A DNA stretch of 39,092 nucleotides from Frankiaceae bacterium (GTDB taxonomy: Bacteria; Actinomycetota; Actinomycetes; BP-191): assembly GCA_030840645.1 (NCBI GenBank), contig JAVEEC010000103.1, positions 1 through 39,092 of the forward strand, written 5' to 3'. Positions 1-8,211 of the stretch are shown in pieces. Both the position numbers and the translations under genes were made by a program. The first letter of the stretch is position 1; each line of letters opens with the position of its first letter. The notes under the pieces were generated by a model. The model saw only the letters and a list, made by a program, of their open reading frames with translations. It was not told where the DNA came from and ran no database searches.

Positions 1-20
1 TCGCCGAGCGGGTGCGCCAT
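1..20 (-). CDS. Start of an unidentified gene (cut by left edge)
   Basis: An ATG on the minus strand at 20-18 overlaps the TGA stop (22-20) of the iron-sulfur protein by one base (TGATG), a typical translational-coupling junction. Only about six codons (Met-Ala-His-Pro-Leu-Gly) lie in the window, so the product cannot be identified. The tight junction suggests it belongs to the same operon as the FAD oxidase and iron-sulfur genes. Confidence 0.4.
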
Positions 21-1078
21 CAGCGGGCCAGCCGGGACGCGGCGAGCGCGAGCAGGTCAGTGGCGCCGAGCGCCTTCGCGGCCGACGCGCAGGCCGTGAC
101 GACCGGCGCGGCGAGCGTCGCAAGCTCGGCGCGGCGGACCGCGGCGACGGCCTCGGCGCCGTTCGCGTCGACCATCGGGTACGCCGCCCCCGCACCGGAG
201 CAGCGGGTCGTGCGGCCGGTCGCAAGCGGCTCGCGGACCTCGCGGCCCAGTGCCGCCAGCACGCGCAACGGCTCGTCGACGACGCCGAGCCCGCGCGCCA
301 GGGTGCACGGCGCGTGCCAGGCGACCGGAGCCGGGTCGGGCACGAAGGAGAGGCGCGGGAGAGCGGACGCGAGCCACTCGACGGCGGTGACGACAGGAGG
401 GCCGACCACGCCGAGCAACGGCCATTCCTCGCGCATCATCCGCGCGCAGGACGGCGTCGCGACGATGACGCGTTCGGCGTCACCTAGCTGGGCCGCCGCG
501 CGCGCGGCGAGCGCCGCCGCCTCGGGAACGAGACCGAGGTCGAACGCCACCGCACCGCAGCACGCCTCGTCCGCCGCGCACCGCACCGGCTCCCCCGCCG
601 CCTCGAACAGCGCCAGCGCCGCCGACGGGTCGGCTGGGCAGCCCGCGAACAGCACCGTCGTCGCCCCGGCGTCGTCGCGACCTGGTCGCGTTCCGCGCCT
701 CGGCGAACCGGTGGTCGCGACGCGGTCGCGGATGGCCAAGCCGGCGGGCAGCACGGCACCCGCCGCGGCGGCGGCGGCGCGGGCGGCGCGGCTCTCCTCG
801 GCCAGGTTGGTGCCGGGTAGGCAGGGCTCGCCGCAGGCGCCGCAGCCGGTGCAGGACGCGACCTGTTCGGCCAGCGGTAGCGACCACCCCGACGACGTTC
901 CGCGGACGACCGCGTCCGAGATCCGCCACGGCGCCACGGCCTCGCGCCCGGTCGCTGCCGCGACGGGACACGTAGGTCGGCAGAGCTTGGGACACAACGA
1001 GCAGAGGCTCGCCTGCGTGAGCGGTTCGTCATGGCGCGGCACCGGAGTTGCCCGCTGGGTGATGGTGGGGAGGCTCAC
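20..1078 (-). CDS. (Fe-S)-binding oxidoreductase subunit, GlcF/HdrB-like
   Basis: The 352-residue protein opens with two Cys clusters that fit two 4Fe-4S centres: CSLCPKLCRPTCP near residues 27-39 and CTGCGACGEPC near residues 75-85. Two CCG-type cysteine-rich modules follow. The first has a clear ACCGA; the second keeps the WHAPC half but reads CSGAG where CCGxGG is usual. This layout is known from glycolate/lactate oxidase iron-sulfur subunits and heterodisulfide-reductase-like proteins, which pass electrons from a flavin subunit to the quinone pool or another acceptor. The GTG start at 1078 overlaps the TGA of the upstream FAD oxidase by four bases (GTGA), so the two probably form one complex. 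The substrate cannot be read from sequence. The second CCG variant may mean one cofactor site is altered. Confidence 0.8.
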   Translation of the reverse strand: MSLPTITQRATPVPRHDEPLTQASLCSLCPKLCRPTCPVAAATGREAVAPWRISDAVVRGTSSGWSLPLAEQVASCTGCGACGEPCLPGTNLAEESRAARAAAAAAGAVLPAGLAIRDRVATTGSPRRGTRPGRDDAGATTVLFAGCPADPSAALALFEAAGEPVRCAADEACCGAVAFDLGLVPEAAALAARAAAQLGDAERVIVATPSCARMMREEWPLLGVVGPPVVTAVEWLASALPRLSFVPDPAPVAWHAPCTLARGLGVVDEPLRVLAALGREVREPLATGRTTRCSGAGAAYPMVDANGAEAVAAVRRAELATLAAPVVTACASAAKALGATDLLALAASRLAR

Positions 1079-2463
1079 AGCCCGAGCTTCCCCGGGTTGC
1101 AGATGCCGGCCGGGTCGAGCGCGGCCTTGACCGCGCGCAGCACGCCGTACCCGGCGCCCAGCTCCGCGGCGAGCCACGGCGCGCGCGCCTGGCCGACGCC
1201 GTGGTGGTGGCCGATCGTCCCGCCCGCCGCGCGGCACGCGTCCATCGCCGCCGACCACACGGCGTCGTAGCGTTCCAGCGCCTCGGCCGGCGACGCGGCG
1301 TCCGTCGCGAACGACCAGTAGATCGACGCGCCCTCCGGGTAGCAGTGCGAGACGTGCGCGAACACGACGGACGCGAACGCCGCCATCGCGGCCTTCATCG
1401 CGTCGTACACGCCGGGCAGCAGCGACCACAGCGCCGCGACCTCGATGGTGTCGGCGACGCCGTTCTGGCCGAGCAGCTCGCCGGAGAGGACGCGCGGCAG
1501 GGTGAACGACACGTCGTAGCGGTGCGCCCACCAGTGCTCGCCCGGCTCCGGGCCGAGGTCCACCGCGCGGGCGCACGCGGCGGCCACGACCGCGGTCTCG
1601 GCGGCGACGACGCGCGGGTCGCCCTCGCAGACGGTGACGAGCAGCGCACCGCCCTCGCGCCCCAGCACCAGCGTCGTGTCGAGCTCGTCGTAGAGCCGCA
1701 GCACCGCGGGCCGCGCACCGGTCCGCATGACCGTCCGGAGCGCGTCGAGCCCCTCCCCCAGCGACGTGAACAGCCAGCCGCCGAACACCCGCGTCTCGGG
1801 CAGCGGCGACAGCCGGAACGTCACCTCCGTCACGACGCCCAACGTCCCCTCCGCGCCCGCGAGCAGCCGCCACAGGTCGGGCCCGGCGGCGGTGCGCGGC
1901 GCGGGCAGCGTCCGCCACACCTCGCCGGACGGCAGCACCGCCTCCAGCGCGACGACGAGGTCCTCGGCCTTGCCGTACCGCGTCGAGAGCTGCCCCGCGC
2001 CGCGTGCGGCCACCCAGCCGCCGACGGTCGAGCACATGATCGAGGAGGGGAAGTGACCGACGGTCCAGCCGCGCGCGTTCACCGCGGCCTCGACGTCGGC
2101 GCCGAGCGTCCCCGCGCGGAACGCCGCGACGCCGGACACGTCGTCCAACGACACCAGCCCGGCCAGGCCCGAGAGGTCGAGCAGGACGCCGCCGCGGACC
2201 GCCACCGCGCCGCCGACGACGCCGGAGCCCGCGCCGTACGGCGTGACGGGGACGCCGTTCGCCGACGCCCACCGCAGCACCGCCGACACCTCGGCGGTCG
2301 AGGTCGGCCGGACGACGACGTCGGGCTCGGGCGACGGGACGCCACAGCGTTCGGCGAGCGCGAGGCGGGGCCAGCAGTCGCGCGCGTGGGCGCGGCGTTC
2401 GGCGGCGTCCGCGTGGACCCGGCCGGGCCCCAGCAGCGCGCCGAGCTGGTCGGCGACGGTCAC
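1075..2463 (-). CDS. FAD-binding oxidase (GlcD / alkyl-DHAP synthase-like)
   Basis: The 462-residue protein has an N-terminal PCMH-type FAD domain (about residues 45-220) with the motif PYGAGSGVVGG and the segment VGGWVAARGAGQLSTRYGK. The C-terminal FAD-oxidase domain ends in HHHGVG and a DPAGICNPGK tail. The TRYGK-EDLV segment and HHHGVG resemble alkyldihydroxyacetonephosphate synthase-like flavoproteins as well as D-2-hydroxyacid dehydrogenases, so the substrate is left open. It is coupled by a four-base overlap to the iron-sulfur gene downstream, which suggests a two-subunit oxidase. The GTG start was chosen because it gives a complete N-terminus; no good Shine-Dalgarno precedes it, but a TAGCGT box lies 8 nt upstream. 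Confidence 0.82.
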   Translation of the reverse strand: MTVADQLGALLGPGRVHADAAERRAHARDCWPRLALAERCGVPSPEPDVVVRPTSTAEVSAVLRWASANGVPVTPYGAGSGVVGGAVAVRGGVLLDLSGLAGLVSLDDVSGVAAFRAGTLGADVEAAVNARGWTVGHFPSSIMCSTVGGWVAARGAGQLSTRYGKAEDLVVALEAVLPSGEVWRTLPAPRTAAGPDLWRLLAGAEGTLGVVTEVTFRLSPLPETRVFGGWLFTSLGEGLDALRTVMRTGARPAVLRLYDELDTTLVLGREGGALLVTVCEGDPRVVAAETAVVAAACARAVDLGPEPGEHWWAHRYDVSFTLPRVLSGELLGQNGVADTIEVAALWSLLPGVYDAMKAAMAAFASVVFAHVSHCYPEGASIYWSFATDAASPAEALERYDAVWSAAMDACRAAGGTIGHHHGVGQARAPWLAAELGAGYGVLRAVKAALDPAGICNPGKLGL

Positions 2464-2471
2464 GCCACCGA

Positions 2472-2477
2472 ACGCTA
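2472..2477 (-). promoter_or_regulatory. Possible -10 box for leaderless FAD-oxidase mRNA
   Basis: TAGCGT on the minus strand fits the actinobacterial -10 pattern TAnnnT and ends 8 nt before the GTG at 2463. No Shine-Dalgarno is present. It matches the arrangement seen at other genes here but is only a six-base match. Confidence 0.25.
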
Positions 2478-2482
2478 GCGGG

Positions 2483-4201
2483 TCAGGTCACCCGCAGCGT
2501 CAGCACCACGGAGTACGCCGCGACGTGGTCCGCGTCGGGCGCCTTGTAGACGCGGAACTTGTACGTCCCCGCCGGCAGCGAGAACGTGTACGACGCCTTG
2601 CCGGCTGCGTTGAGCGTGCGGCTCAGGACGCCGCGCCACTGCGAGCCGTACAGCCGCTGCAGGGCGACCTGCTGGCCCGCGTGCGCCGGCGCGACCGACG
2701 TCGAGACGGTCGCCGAGGAGCCGTGCGGCACCGTCGTGCGCGCCAGCGACGCGGCGACCGCCGGCCGCACGTCGACCCGCACGGCGCCGCTCGCCGAGCC
2801 CACCGCGTCGCTCGTCGTGACGTACACCGCGCGGTACTCGGTGTTCGCCGACGGGTGCGGGGTCAGCGTCAGCCGGCCGTCCGCGCCTGTCACGCCCTGG
2901 GCGGCGAACGTCCACGCGGCCGCGCCCGGCGCCCGGCGTTCGAGGCGCACCGTCCGCCCGGTGAGCCCGGCGCCCGCGTGGGTGAGCCGGATGCTCAACG
3001 CCTTGCCCGAGCCGCCGTACGTCACCGCCCCGGCGGGCGCCGTCATGCTCACCGCCGTCAGCATCGAGAAGCGGACCGCGTCGGCGACGATCTTCTGATC
3101 CGCGAGGTCCGACAGGTCGGTGAGGTACACGGCGGCGTTGGGCGACAGCGTCCGGTCGCCGAGCGGCGCCCAGCCGCCCTTGTACGCGTTCTGGTCGACG
3201 TTCACCTGCGTCGAGACCACGTGGTACGTCGCGTGCCCGAGCGTGTCGCTGCCGATGGGCGGGACGTACGCGCTGACGCGGTACGGGCCGGTGCGCGGCA
3301 GCGGCGGCAGCCAGGTGACCCGGGTGCCCTGCGTCGTCCCGAGGATCGACTTGGTCCAGTGCGCCCGGCCGCTGACGCCCGCGCCCTCCGCGAGCCGCCA
3401 GCCCCCGCAGGTGTCGCACGACACCGCCGGGCCGTCCGGGCCGTACGTCCCGGCGCCGTACGCAACCTCCGGCATCGCGACCCGGAAGTCGTGGGTGATC
3501 GCCTCGACGACCTGGCTGATGTCGCCGTTCGACGCGTTGTAGAAGACGAAGTGTCCGTCCGGCGTCGCCTGGAACGCGTTGGGCAGCGCGTACGACGGGT
3601 CGACGTCGGTCGGCTTGGTGAACCCGCCCATCGGCAGGTACGGCTTGAGGCTCGTGGGCACCCGGCGGAACGGGTCGGCCGCGGTCTCGGCAACGCGTTC
3701 GGGGTAGTCCACGTCGCCACAGCCGTTGTAGAGGCAGACGGGGTAGTACCAGTTCTCGGTGATGTGCCTGTCGTCCGGCGGGTATCCGTCCGGCGGCGTG
3801 GCCTGCGCGGTGGTCCATTTCCCGGCGAGGATGCGGGCGCCTGCGTTGATGTTGTACTCGATGTCGGAAGCGAGCCGGGCCGGGTCAGGGTCCTCGGTCG
3901 AGGTCACCTGCATGATGCCGACGCCGCAGACGTCGTCACCGGAGGAGATGACGACCTTGCCGTCGGAGCCGTACTGCCGCCAGGCCGACTCGCGGTATGC
4001 GATCGCCTTGAGGACCGCGGGCGGGATGTCGTACGTCGCTGCCGCCGCGTCGAGCAGCCCGGCGATGCCGGCGAGCGTCGGGTTGGTGCCGGTCGTGTCG
4101 GCGACGCCGGCCGGGCAGTCGGACGCGTTGGCGTACGCGGCGGCGGGAGCGCCGAGCAGCGCGGCGGTGACGAACGACGTGAGCAGGGCCTTGCGGAGCA
4201 T
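2483..4201 (-). CDS. Secreted lytic transglycosylase-like protein with golvesin/Xly-type and Ig-like domains
   Basis: The 572-residue protein starts with a Sec signal peptide (basic LRK, hydrophobic run, cleavage near residues 24-26). A lysozyme-fold SLT region follows at about residues 45-140: IAYRESAW puts the expected catalytic glutamate at Glu71, then GVGIMQVT and YNINAGARIL. Residues of about 280-385 look like a golvesin/Xly cell-wall-binding domain (GPYRVSAYVP, ATYHVVS, VVADAVRF). The last ~180 residues are two beta-sandwich (Ig-like) repeats. The likely role is cleaving or binding peptidoglycan outside the cell. A GGGGGA ribosome-binding site precedes the ATG. The gene lies 15 nt downstream of helY. 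The long spacer between the SLT part and the golvesin-like part has no recognised fold. Confidence 0.78.
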   Translation of the reverse strand: MLRKALLTSFVTAALLGAPAAAYANASDCPAGVADTTGTNPTLAGIAGLLDAAAATYDIPPAVLKAIAYRESAWRQYGSDGKVVISSGDDVCGVGIMQVTSTEDPDPARLASDIEYNINAGARILAGKWTTAQATPPDGYPPDDRHITENWYYPVCLYNGCGDVDYPERVAETAADPFRRVPTSLKPYLPMGGFTKPTDVDPSYALPNAFQATPDGHFVFYNASNGDISQVVEAITHDFRVAMPEVAYGAGTYGPDGPAVSCDTCGGWRLAEGAGVSGRAHWTKSILGTTQGTRVTWLPPLPRTGPYRVSAYVPPIGSDTLGHATYHVVSTQVNVDQNAYKGGWAPLGDRTLSPNAAVYLTDLSDLADQKIVADAVRFSMLTAVSMTAPAGAVTYGGSGKALSIRLTHAGAGLTGRTVRLERRAPGAAAWTFAAQGVTGADGRLTLTPHPSANTEYRAVYVTTSDAVGSASGAVRVDVRPAVAASLARTTVPHGSSATVSTSVAPAHAGQQVALQRLYGSQWRGVLSRTLNAAGKASYTFSLPAGTYKFRVYKAPDADHVAAYSVVLTLRVT

Positions 4202-4216
4202 GGAATCCCCCGAGAG

Positions 4217-6886
4217 TCAGACGACCGAGGAGTACGCGACGACCCCCCGCCGGAGCGCGCCGAGCGCGGTCCGTGCGGTAGATCGTACGGGACTGTTCTC
4301 CGCGGCGACGTCCGCGACCTGCGAGAGCAGGTCGAGCAGCATCTTCGCCCAGCGCACGAAGTCGCCCGCGGTGAGGTCGCTCTCGGTCAGCACCGCCTCC
4401 AGCCGCGCACCCGCCGCCCAGCGGTGCGCAGCCCACGCGAAGCCGGGGTCCGGCTCGCGCAGGAAGTCGAGGTGCTGGTCCTCCTCGGCCTCCTTGAGCC
4501 GCGCCCAGACGCGGACCATCTCGGCCAGCGTGTCGCGGACGGCGCCGCCGGGGATCTTCGGTGCGGTCTCGCCCGGCCCGCGGGACTCGTAGACCAGGAC
4601 CGAGACGCACGCGGCCAGCTCGGGCGGCGTGAGGCCGTCCCAGAGCCCGGAACGCAGGCACTCGACGACGAGCAGGTCGGACTCGTTGTAGACCTGCTGG
4701 AGCATCCGGCCGGTCGCGGTGACGGCGTCGCCGGAGACGTAGCCGAGCGATTCGAGCAGCGCCACGACGCGGTCGAACGTCCGCGCGATCGATCCGGTCC
4801 GGCCGCGCACCTTCTCCCGCAGCACGTCGGTGTCGCGGCGCAGCTTGTCGCACCGCTCGGCCCAGCGCGCGTGGTCCTCGCGTTCCGCGCAGCCGTGGCA
4901 CGGGTGGTTGCGCAGCTCCTTCCGGAGCCGCGCCAGCGTCTCGTCGTCGGCCGCCGCGGAACGCCCGCGGCGCGGCCGCTCGCCGTTCGACGGCAGGCCG
5001 AGCGCGCGCAGCGACGACGCGAGGTCGCGGCGGGCCTGCGGCGAGCGCGGGTTGAAGTTGCGCGGCACCTTGACGTGCCCGATCGCCTCGACTTCGGTCG
5101 GGAACTCCACCGTCGACAGCCTTCGGACCTGCTTGTCCTCCAGCAGGACGTAGGGCCGCGGGTCGTCCTCGGTCGACAGGCCGGGATCCAGGACGACGGC
5201 CAGCCCGGCCCGCCGCCCGGCCGGCACGCGGACGACGTCGCCGGGGCGGAGCTGCTCCAGCGAACGCACCGCCGCCAGCCGCCGCTGCGCGGCCGAGTCG
5301 CGGGCCAGCGCCGCCTCGCGCTTCTTCAGCTCGCCCCGCAGGTCGGCGTACTCGCCGAAGTCGCCGAGGTGGCAGTCCATCGACGACTCGTAGCCGGTCA
5401 ACGCCTCGTCGTTGCGCGCGACCTGGCGGGCCAGACCCACGACAGCCTTGTCCGCCTGGAACTGCGCGAACGACTGCTCCAGCAGCGCCCGCGCCTTCTC
5501 CCGCCCCACCGAGCCGACGAGGTTGACGGCCATGTTGTACGACGGCCGGAACGACGACCGCAGCGGGTACGTCCGCGTCGACGCGAGCCCCGCCACCGCG
5601 AGCGGGTCGAGCCCCGGCTGCCAGAGGACGACCGCGTGCCCCTCGACGTCGATGCCCCTTCTCCCCGCACGTCCCGTCAGCTGCGTGTACTCGCCCGGCG
5701 TGATGTCGGCGTGCGTCTCGCCGTTCCACTTCACCAGGCGTTCGAGGACGACGGAGCGCGCGGGCATGTTGATGCCGAGCGCCAGCGTCTCCGTCGCGAA
5801 CACCGCCTTCACCAGGCCGCGGACGAACAGCTCCTCCACGCACTCCTTGAACGTCGGGATCATCCCGGCGTGGTGGGCCGCGACGCCGCGTTCCAGGCCG
5901 TCGAGCCACTCCCAGTACGCGAGGACGGCAAGGTCCTCCTCGGGCAGGTCGGCGCAGCGCAGCTCGACGTACTCGCGGACGCGTTCCCGCTCCTCCTGGG
6001 AGTTCAGCCGCAGCCCCGCGCGCAGGCACTGCTGCACCGCGGCCTCGCAACCCGCGCGGCTGAAGATGAACGTGATCGCGGGCAGCAGCCCCTCGCGGTC
6101 CAGCTTCTCCACGACGTCGACCCGCGAGGGTAGCGGCGTCCCCGAACGCGGCCGGTGCCCGCCGCGGTGCGGCCGCCGGGTCGCGCCCCAGTCGGCGACG
6201 ACGCGTTCCTCGCGGGCGAGCCGGACGACGGCCGGGTTGACCTCGGGCCGGCCCGCGTCGCTCTCGACGAACAGGTCGAACAGCCGCGACCCGGCCAGGA
6301 TGTGCTGCCACAGCGGGACGGGCCGGTGCTCCTCGACGACCACCTTGGTGTGGCCGCGGACCGTGACCAGCCACTCCGCGAACTCCTCGGCGTTGCTCAC
6401 GGTCGCCGACAGCGAGACCAGCCGCACCGACTGCGGGAGGTGGATGATCACCTCCTCCCACACCGCGCCGCGGTAGCGGTCGGAGAGGTAGTGCACCTCG
6501 TCCATGACGACGTACCCGAGGCCGCGCAACGCGCCGGAGCGCGCGTAGAGCATGTTGCGGAGTACCTCGGTGGTCATGACGACCACGGGGGCGTCGCCGT
6601 TGACGGCGTTGTCGCCGGTGAGGAGGCCGACGTTCGCGGGGCCGTGGCGGGCGAGCAGGTCGCCGTACTTCTGGTTCGAAAGCGCCTTGATCGGCGTCGT
6701 GTAGAAGCACTTCTGGCCGCGCGCGAGCGCGAGGTGCACGGCGAACTCGCCAACGACGGTCTTGCCCGCGCCGGTCGGCGCGGCGACGAGGACGCCGTCG
6801 CCCGCCTCCAGCGACGTGCAGGCCGTGAGCTGGAACGGGTCGAGCGGGAACGGGTACCGAGCCGCGAACGCGTCCAGCTCGGTCAT
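4217..6886 (-). CDS. helY: Ski2/Mtr4-type DEAD/DEAH-box helicase HelY
   Basis: This 889-residue superfamily 2 helicase has Walker A APTGAGKT at 36-43, TTPIKALSNQK, the DEVH box at 129-132, SLSATV, and helicase-C motifs INMPARSVV and QLTGRAGRRGID. A long C-terminal part follows, as in the Ski2/Mtr4/HelY group, which remodels structured RNA. The position next to tatC, tatA and pafBC is the same as helY in mycobacteria, which supports the name. No Shine-Dalgarno precedes the ATG. TAGGCT stands exactly 6 nt upstream, suggesting a leaderless transcript separate from the peptide genes upstream. The substrate in this organism is not evident from sequence. Confidence 0.92.
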   Translation of the reverse strand: MTELDAFAARYPFPLDPFQLTACTSLEAGDGVLVAAPTGAGKTVVGEFAVHLALARGQKCFYTTPIKALSNQKYGDLLARHGPANVGLLTGDNAVNGDAPVVVMTTEVLRNMLYARSGALRGLGYVVMDEVHYLSDRYRGAVWEEVIIHLPQSVRLVSLSATVSNAEEFAEWLVTVRGHTKVVVEEHRPVPLWQHILAGSRLFDLFVESDAGRPEVNPAVVRLAREERVVADWGATRRPHRGGHRPRSGTPLPSRVDVVEKLDREGLLPAITFIFSRAGCEAAVQQCLRAGLRLNSQEERERVREYVELRCADLPEEDLAVLAYWEWLDGLERGVAAHHAGMIPTFKECVEELFVRGLVKAVFATETLALGINMPARSVVLERLVKWNGETHADITPGEYTQLTGRAGRRGIDVEGHAVVLWQPGLDPLAVAGLASTRTYPLRSSFRPSYNMAVNLVGSVGREKARALLEQSFAQFQADKAVVGLARQVARNDEALTGYESSMDCHLGDFGEYADLRGELKKREAALARDSAAQRRLAAVRSLEQLRPGDVVRVPAGRRAGLAVVLDPGLSTEDDPRPYVLLEDKQVRRLSTVEFPTEVEAIGHVKVPRNFNPRSPQARRDLASSLRALGLPSNGERPRRGRSAAADDETLARLRKELRNHPCHGCAEREDHARWAERCDKLRRDTDVLREKVRGRTGSIARTFDRVVALLESLGYVSGDAVTATGRMLQQVYNESDLLVVECLRSGLWDGLTPPELAACVSVLVYESRGPGETAPKIPGGAVRDTLAEMVRVWARLKEAEEDQHLDFLREPDPGFAWAAHRWAAGARLEAVLTESDLTAGDFVRWAKMLLDLLSQVADVAAENSPVRSTARTALGALRRGVVAYSSVV

Positions 6887-6892
6887 CCGCCC

Positions 6893-6898
6893 AGCCTA
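6893..6898 (-). promoter_or_regulatory. -10 box of probable leaderless helY promoter
   Basis: TAGGCT on the minus strand fits TAnnnT, and 6 nt (6892-6887) separate it from the ATG at 6886. Transcription would therefore begin at or next to the start codon. The identical box and spacing occur before dop. Confidence 0.45.
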
Positions 6899-6908
6899 CG
6901 TGGCGGGC

Positions 6909-6929
6909 CGCCCGGCTCCCGGCCGGGCG
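6909..6929 (-). terminator. Hairpin after the Cys-rich peptide genes
   Basis: A perfect 7-bp inverted repeat (CGCCCGG / CCGGGCG) with a 7-nt loop lies 13 nt after the stop of the second peptide gene and just before the helY -10 box. There is no T-tract, as is common for actinobacterial terminators. It may end the upstream transcript. Confidence 0.45.
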
Positions 6930-6942
6930 ACCCCCACGCCGG

Positions 6943-7095
6943 CTAGCAGTAGACCTTGACGACCTTCAGGTTGGGGCAGTAGCACGGCTCGCCGGGCTGG
7001 CCACCGCCGCAGACGGCGGAGGCGGGGGCGGCGAGGCCGGTGACGACGAGGGCCGCGACGGCGGCGACGACGGTGGCGGCGAGGGTACGGCGCAT
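6943..7095 (-). CDS. Tiny secreted Cys-rich peptide A
   Basis: This 50-codon gene encodes an Arg-Arg start, a hydrophobic core and an AxA signal-peptidase site (APASA). The predicted mature peptide is 23 residues with four cysteines, CX8CXCX10C, and Cys is the last residue. An AGGAG site 7 nt before the ATG at 7095 fixes the start. The product is a near-copy of the peptide encoded at 7122-7292: about 35 of the first 42 residues match, and the 15-residue VCGGGQPGEPCYCPN block is identical. The tails differ and are hydrophobic or basic here (LKVVKVYC). I recognise no family. Two disulfides, or metal binding through CYC, are possible. An antimicrobial, toxin or signal role is speculation. Confidence 0.72.
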   Translation of the reverse strand: MRRTLAATVVAAVAALVVTGLAAPASAVCGGGQPGEPCYCPNLKVVKVYC

Positions 7096-7121
7096 GCGGG
7101 GCTCCTGAGGGTGAGGGGTGG

Positions 7122-7292
7122 CTAGCAGTTGAAGAGCGTGATCTCGGTCTTGCCGACCTTGACGGTGTTGGGGCAGTAGCACGGCTCGCCGGGCTGGCCG
7201 CCACCGCAGACCGCGGAGGCCGGCGCGGCGAAGCCGGTCAGCGTCACGGCCGCGACGGCGGCGAGGAGGGTGGTGGCGAGGGTACGGCGCAT
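7122..7292 (-). CDS. Tiny secreted Cys-rich peptide B
   Basis: This 56-codon gene is the upstream copy of the tandem pair, 26 nt before copy A. It has the same signal peptide design (MRRTLA..., cleavage after APASA). The predicted mature peptide is 29 residues with four cysteines, CX8CXCX15C, again ending in Cys. The tail (TVKVGKTEITLFNC) is six residues longer than in copy A. The start at 7292 is set by AGGAG seven nt upstream. DNA identity with copy A is high across the signal and Cys block and lost in the tail, so the pair looks like a recent duplication with tail divergence. No maturation enzyme, immunity protein or dedicated transporter gene is adjacent. Family unknown. Confidence 0.72.
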   Translation of the reverse strand: MRRTLATTLLAAVAAVTLTGFAAPASAVCGGGQPGEPCYCPNTVKVGKTEITLFNC

Positions 7293-7308
7293 GCGGGTGC
7301 TCCTAGGG

Positions 7309-7332
7309 TTGGCGGGGTACGAACCGCGCCAA
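7309..7332 (-). terminator. Hairpin between the lipid-kinase gene and the peptide genes
   Basis: TTGGCGcGG and CCcCGCCAA arms (6 bp, one mismatch, 2 bp; 6-nt loop) begin one base after the kinase stop and end a few bases before the AGGAG of peptide B. It could terminate or attenuate read-through, or partly occlude the ribosome site. Confidence 0.35.
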
Positions 7333-7333
7333 T

Positions 7334-8209
7334 CTACGACGTAACGGCCGCGAACACCTGCACCGCGCCGGGGACGCACTCGCAGGTGACCGGCAGCGGC
7401 CCGATCCGCTCGCCGTCCGCGTACGCCACCACGCCGGGGCTCTCCAGCGTCACGTTCTTCGCGCGCCGCACCGTCACGGCCGGGTGCTCGACATGCCGCC
7501 CGGTGCGGGCCTTCGGCAGCGTCCGCACGAACTCCACCTTCGACACCGGCGCCAGGACGCAGACGTCGAGCAGGCCGTCGTCGAGCAGCGCGTCGGGGGT
7601 GATGCGCAGGCCCGCGCCGTACGACTGGGCATTGCCTACGGCGACAAGCATCGCGTCGGTCTCCCAGACCTCGCCGTCGAGGGTGAGCCGGAACGGCAGG
7701 GGCCTGAACCGCGGCAGCTCCAGCGCGATCGCCAGGTCGTACCGCGAGCCGCCGCGCGGCCAGCGCATCCGGTTGGCGCGCTCGTTGACGACGGAGTCGA
7801 ACCCCGCGCCGAGGACGCAGCCGAACCACCGTTCGCCGACCCGCACCGCGTCGATCCGGCGGCGGCCGCCGCCGAGGACCAACGCCGCCGCGGCGACGGG
7901 GTCGCCGGGGATGCCGAGGCAGGTCGCGAGGTCGTTGCCGGTGCCCGCGGGCACGATGCCGAGCGGCGTCTCCGTCCCCGCCACAGCCTGCAGCGCGAGG
8001 TGCACCATGCCGTCGCCGCCGACCGCGACGAGCGCGTCGATGCCCTCGGCGACCGCGCGATGGCACAGGTCCCGCGCGTCGTCCGCGCCGGTGCCGACGA
8101 TCGTGCGGACCGACGCGCCGCCCGCGCGGAGTCGTTCCTCGACGAGGGAGCGGACCGCTCCCCCGCGGCCCCTCCCCGACGTCGGGTTGACGACCAGCGC
8201 GATGTCCAC
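7334..8209 (-). CDS. Diacylglycerol kinase family lipid kinase
   Basis: The 291-residue protein shows the DAGK catalytic signature: VVNPTSGRG at the N-terminus, VGGDGMVH (GGDGM at 64-68, where GGDGT is more common), and VPAGTGND at 87-93. A C-terminal beta domain contains YADGERIG. The family phosphorylates diacylglycerol or related lipids with ATP at the membrane face. Members with GGDG[TM] also include sphingosine or PI-synthesis-related kinases, so the exact lipid is uncertain. The GTG start at 8209 lies 2 nt after the tatC stop, indicating co-transcription. The M in place of T in the glycine-rich loop is mildly unusual but unlikely to abolish activity. Confidence 0.85.
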   Translation of the reverse strand: MDIALVVNPTSGRGRGGAVRSLVEERLRAGGASVRTIVGTGADDARDLCHRAVAEGIDALVAVGGDGMVHLALQAVAGTETPLGIVPAGTGNDLATCLGIPGDPVAAAALVLGGGRRRIDAVRVGERWFGCVLGAGFDSVVNERANRMRWPRGGSRYDLAIALELPRFRPLPFRLTLDGEVWETDAMLVAVGNAQSYGAGLRITPDALLDDGLLDVCVLAPVSKVEFVRTLPKARTGRHVEHPAVTVRRAKNVTLESPGVVAYADGERIGPLPVTCECVPGAVQVFAAVTS

Positions 8210-8211
8210 CG

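Noticed and set aside
2243-6133. 1296-codon open frame on the plus strand opposite the SLT protein and helY genes
   Set aside because: It is antisense to two well-supported genes, has Arg/Val-rich low-complexity composition and shows no motif. Long antisense frames are expected at this GC content.
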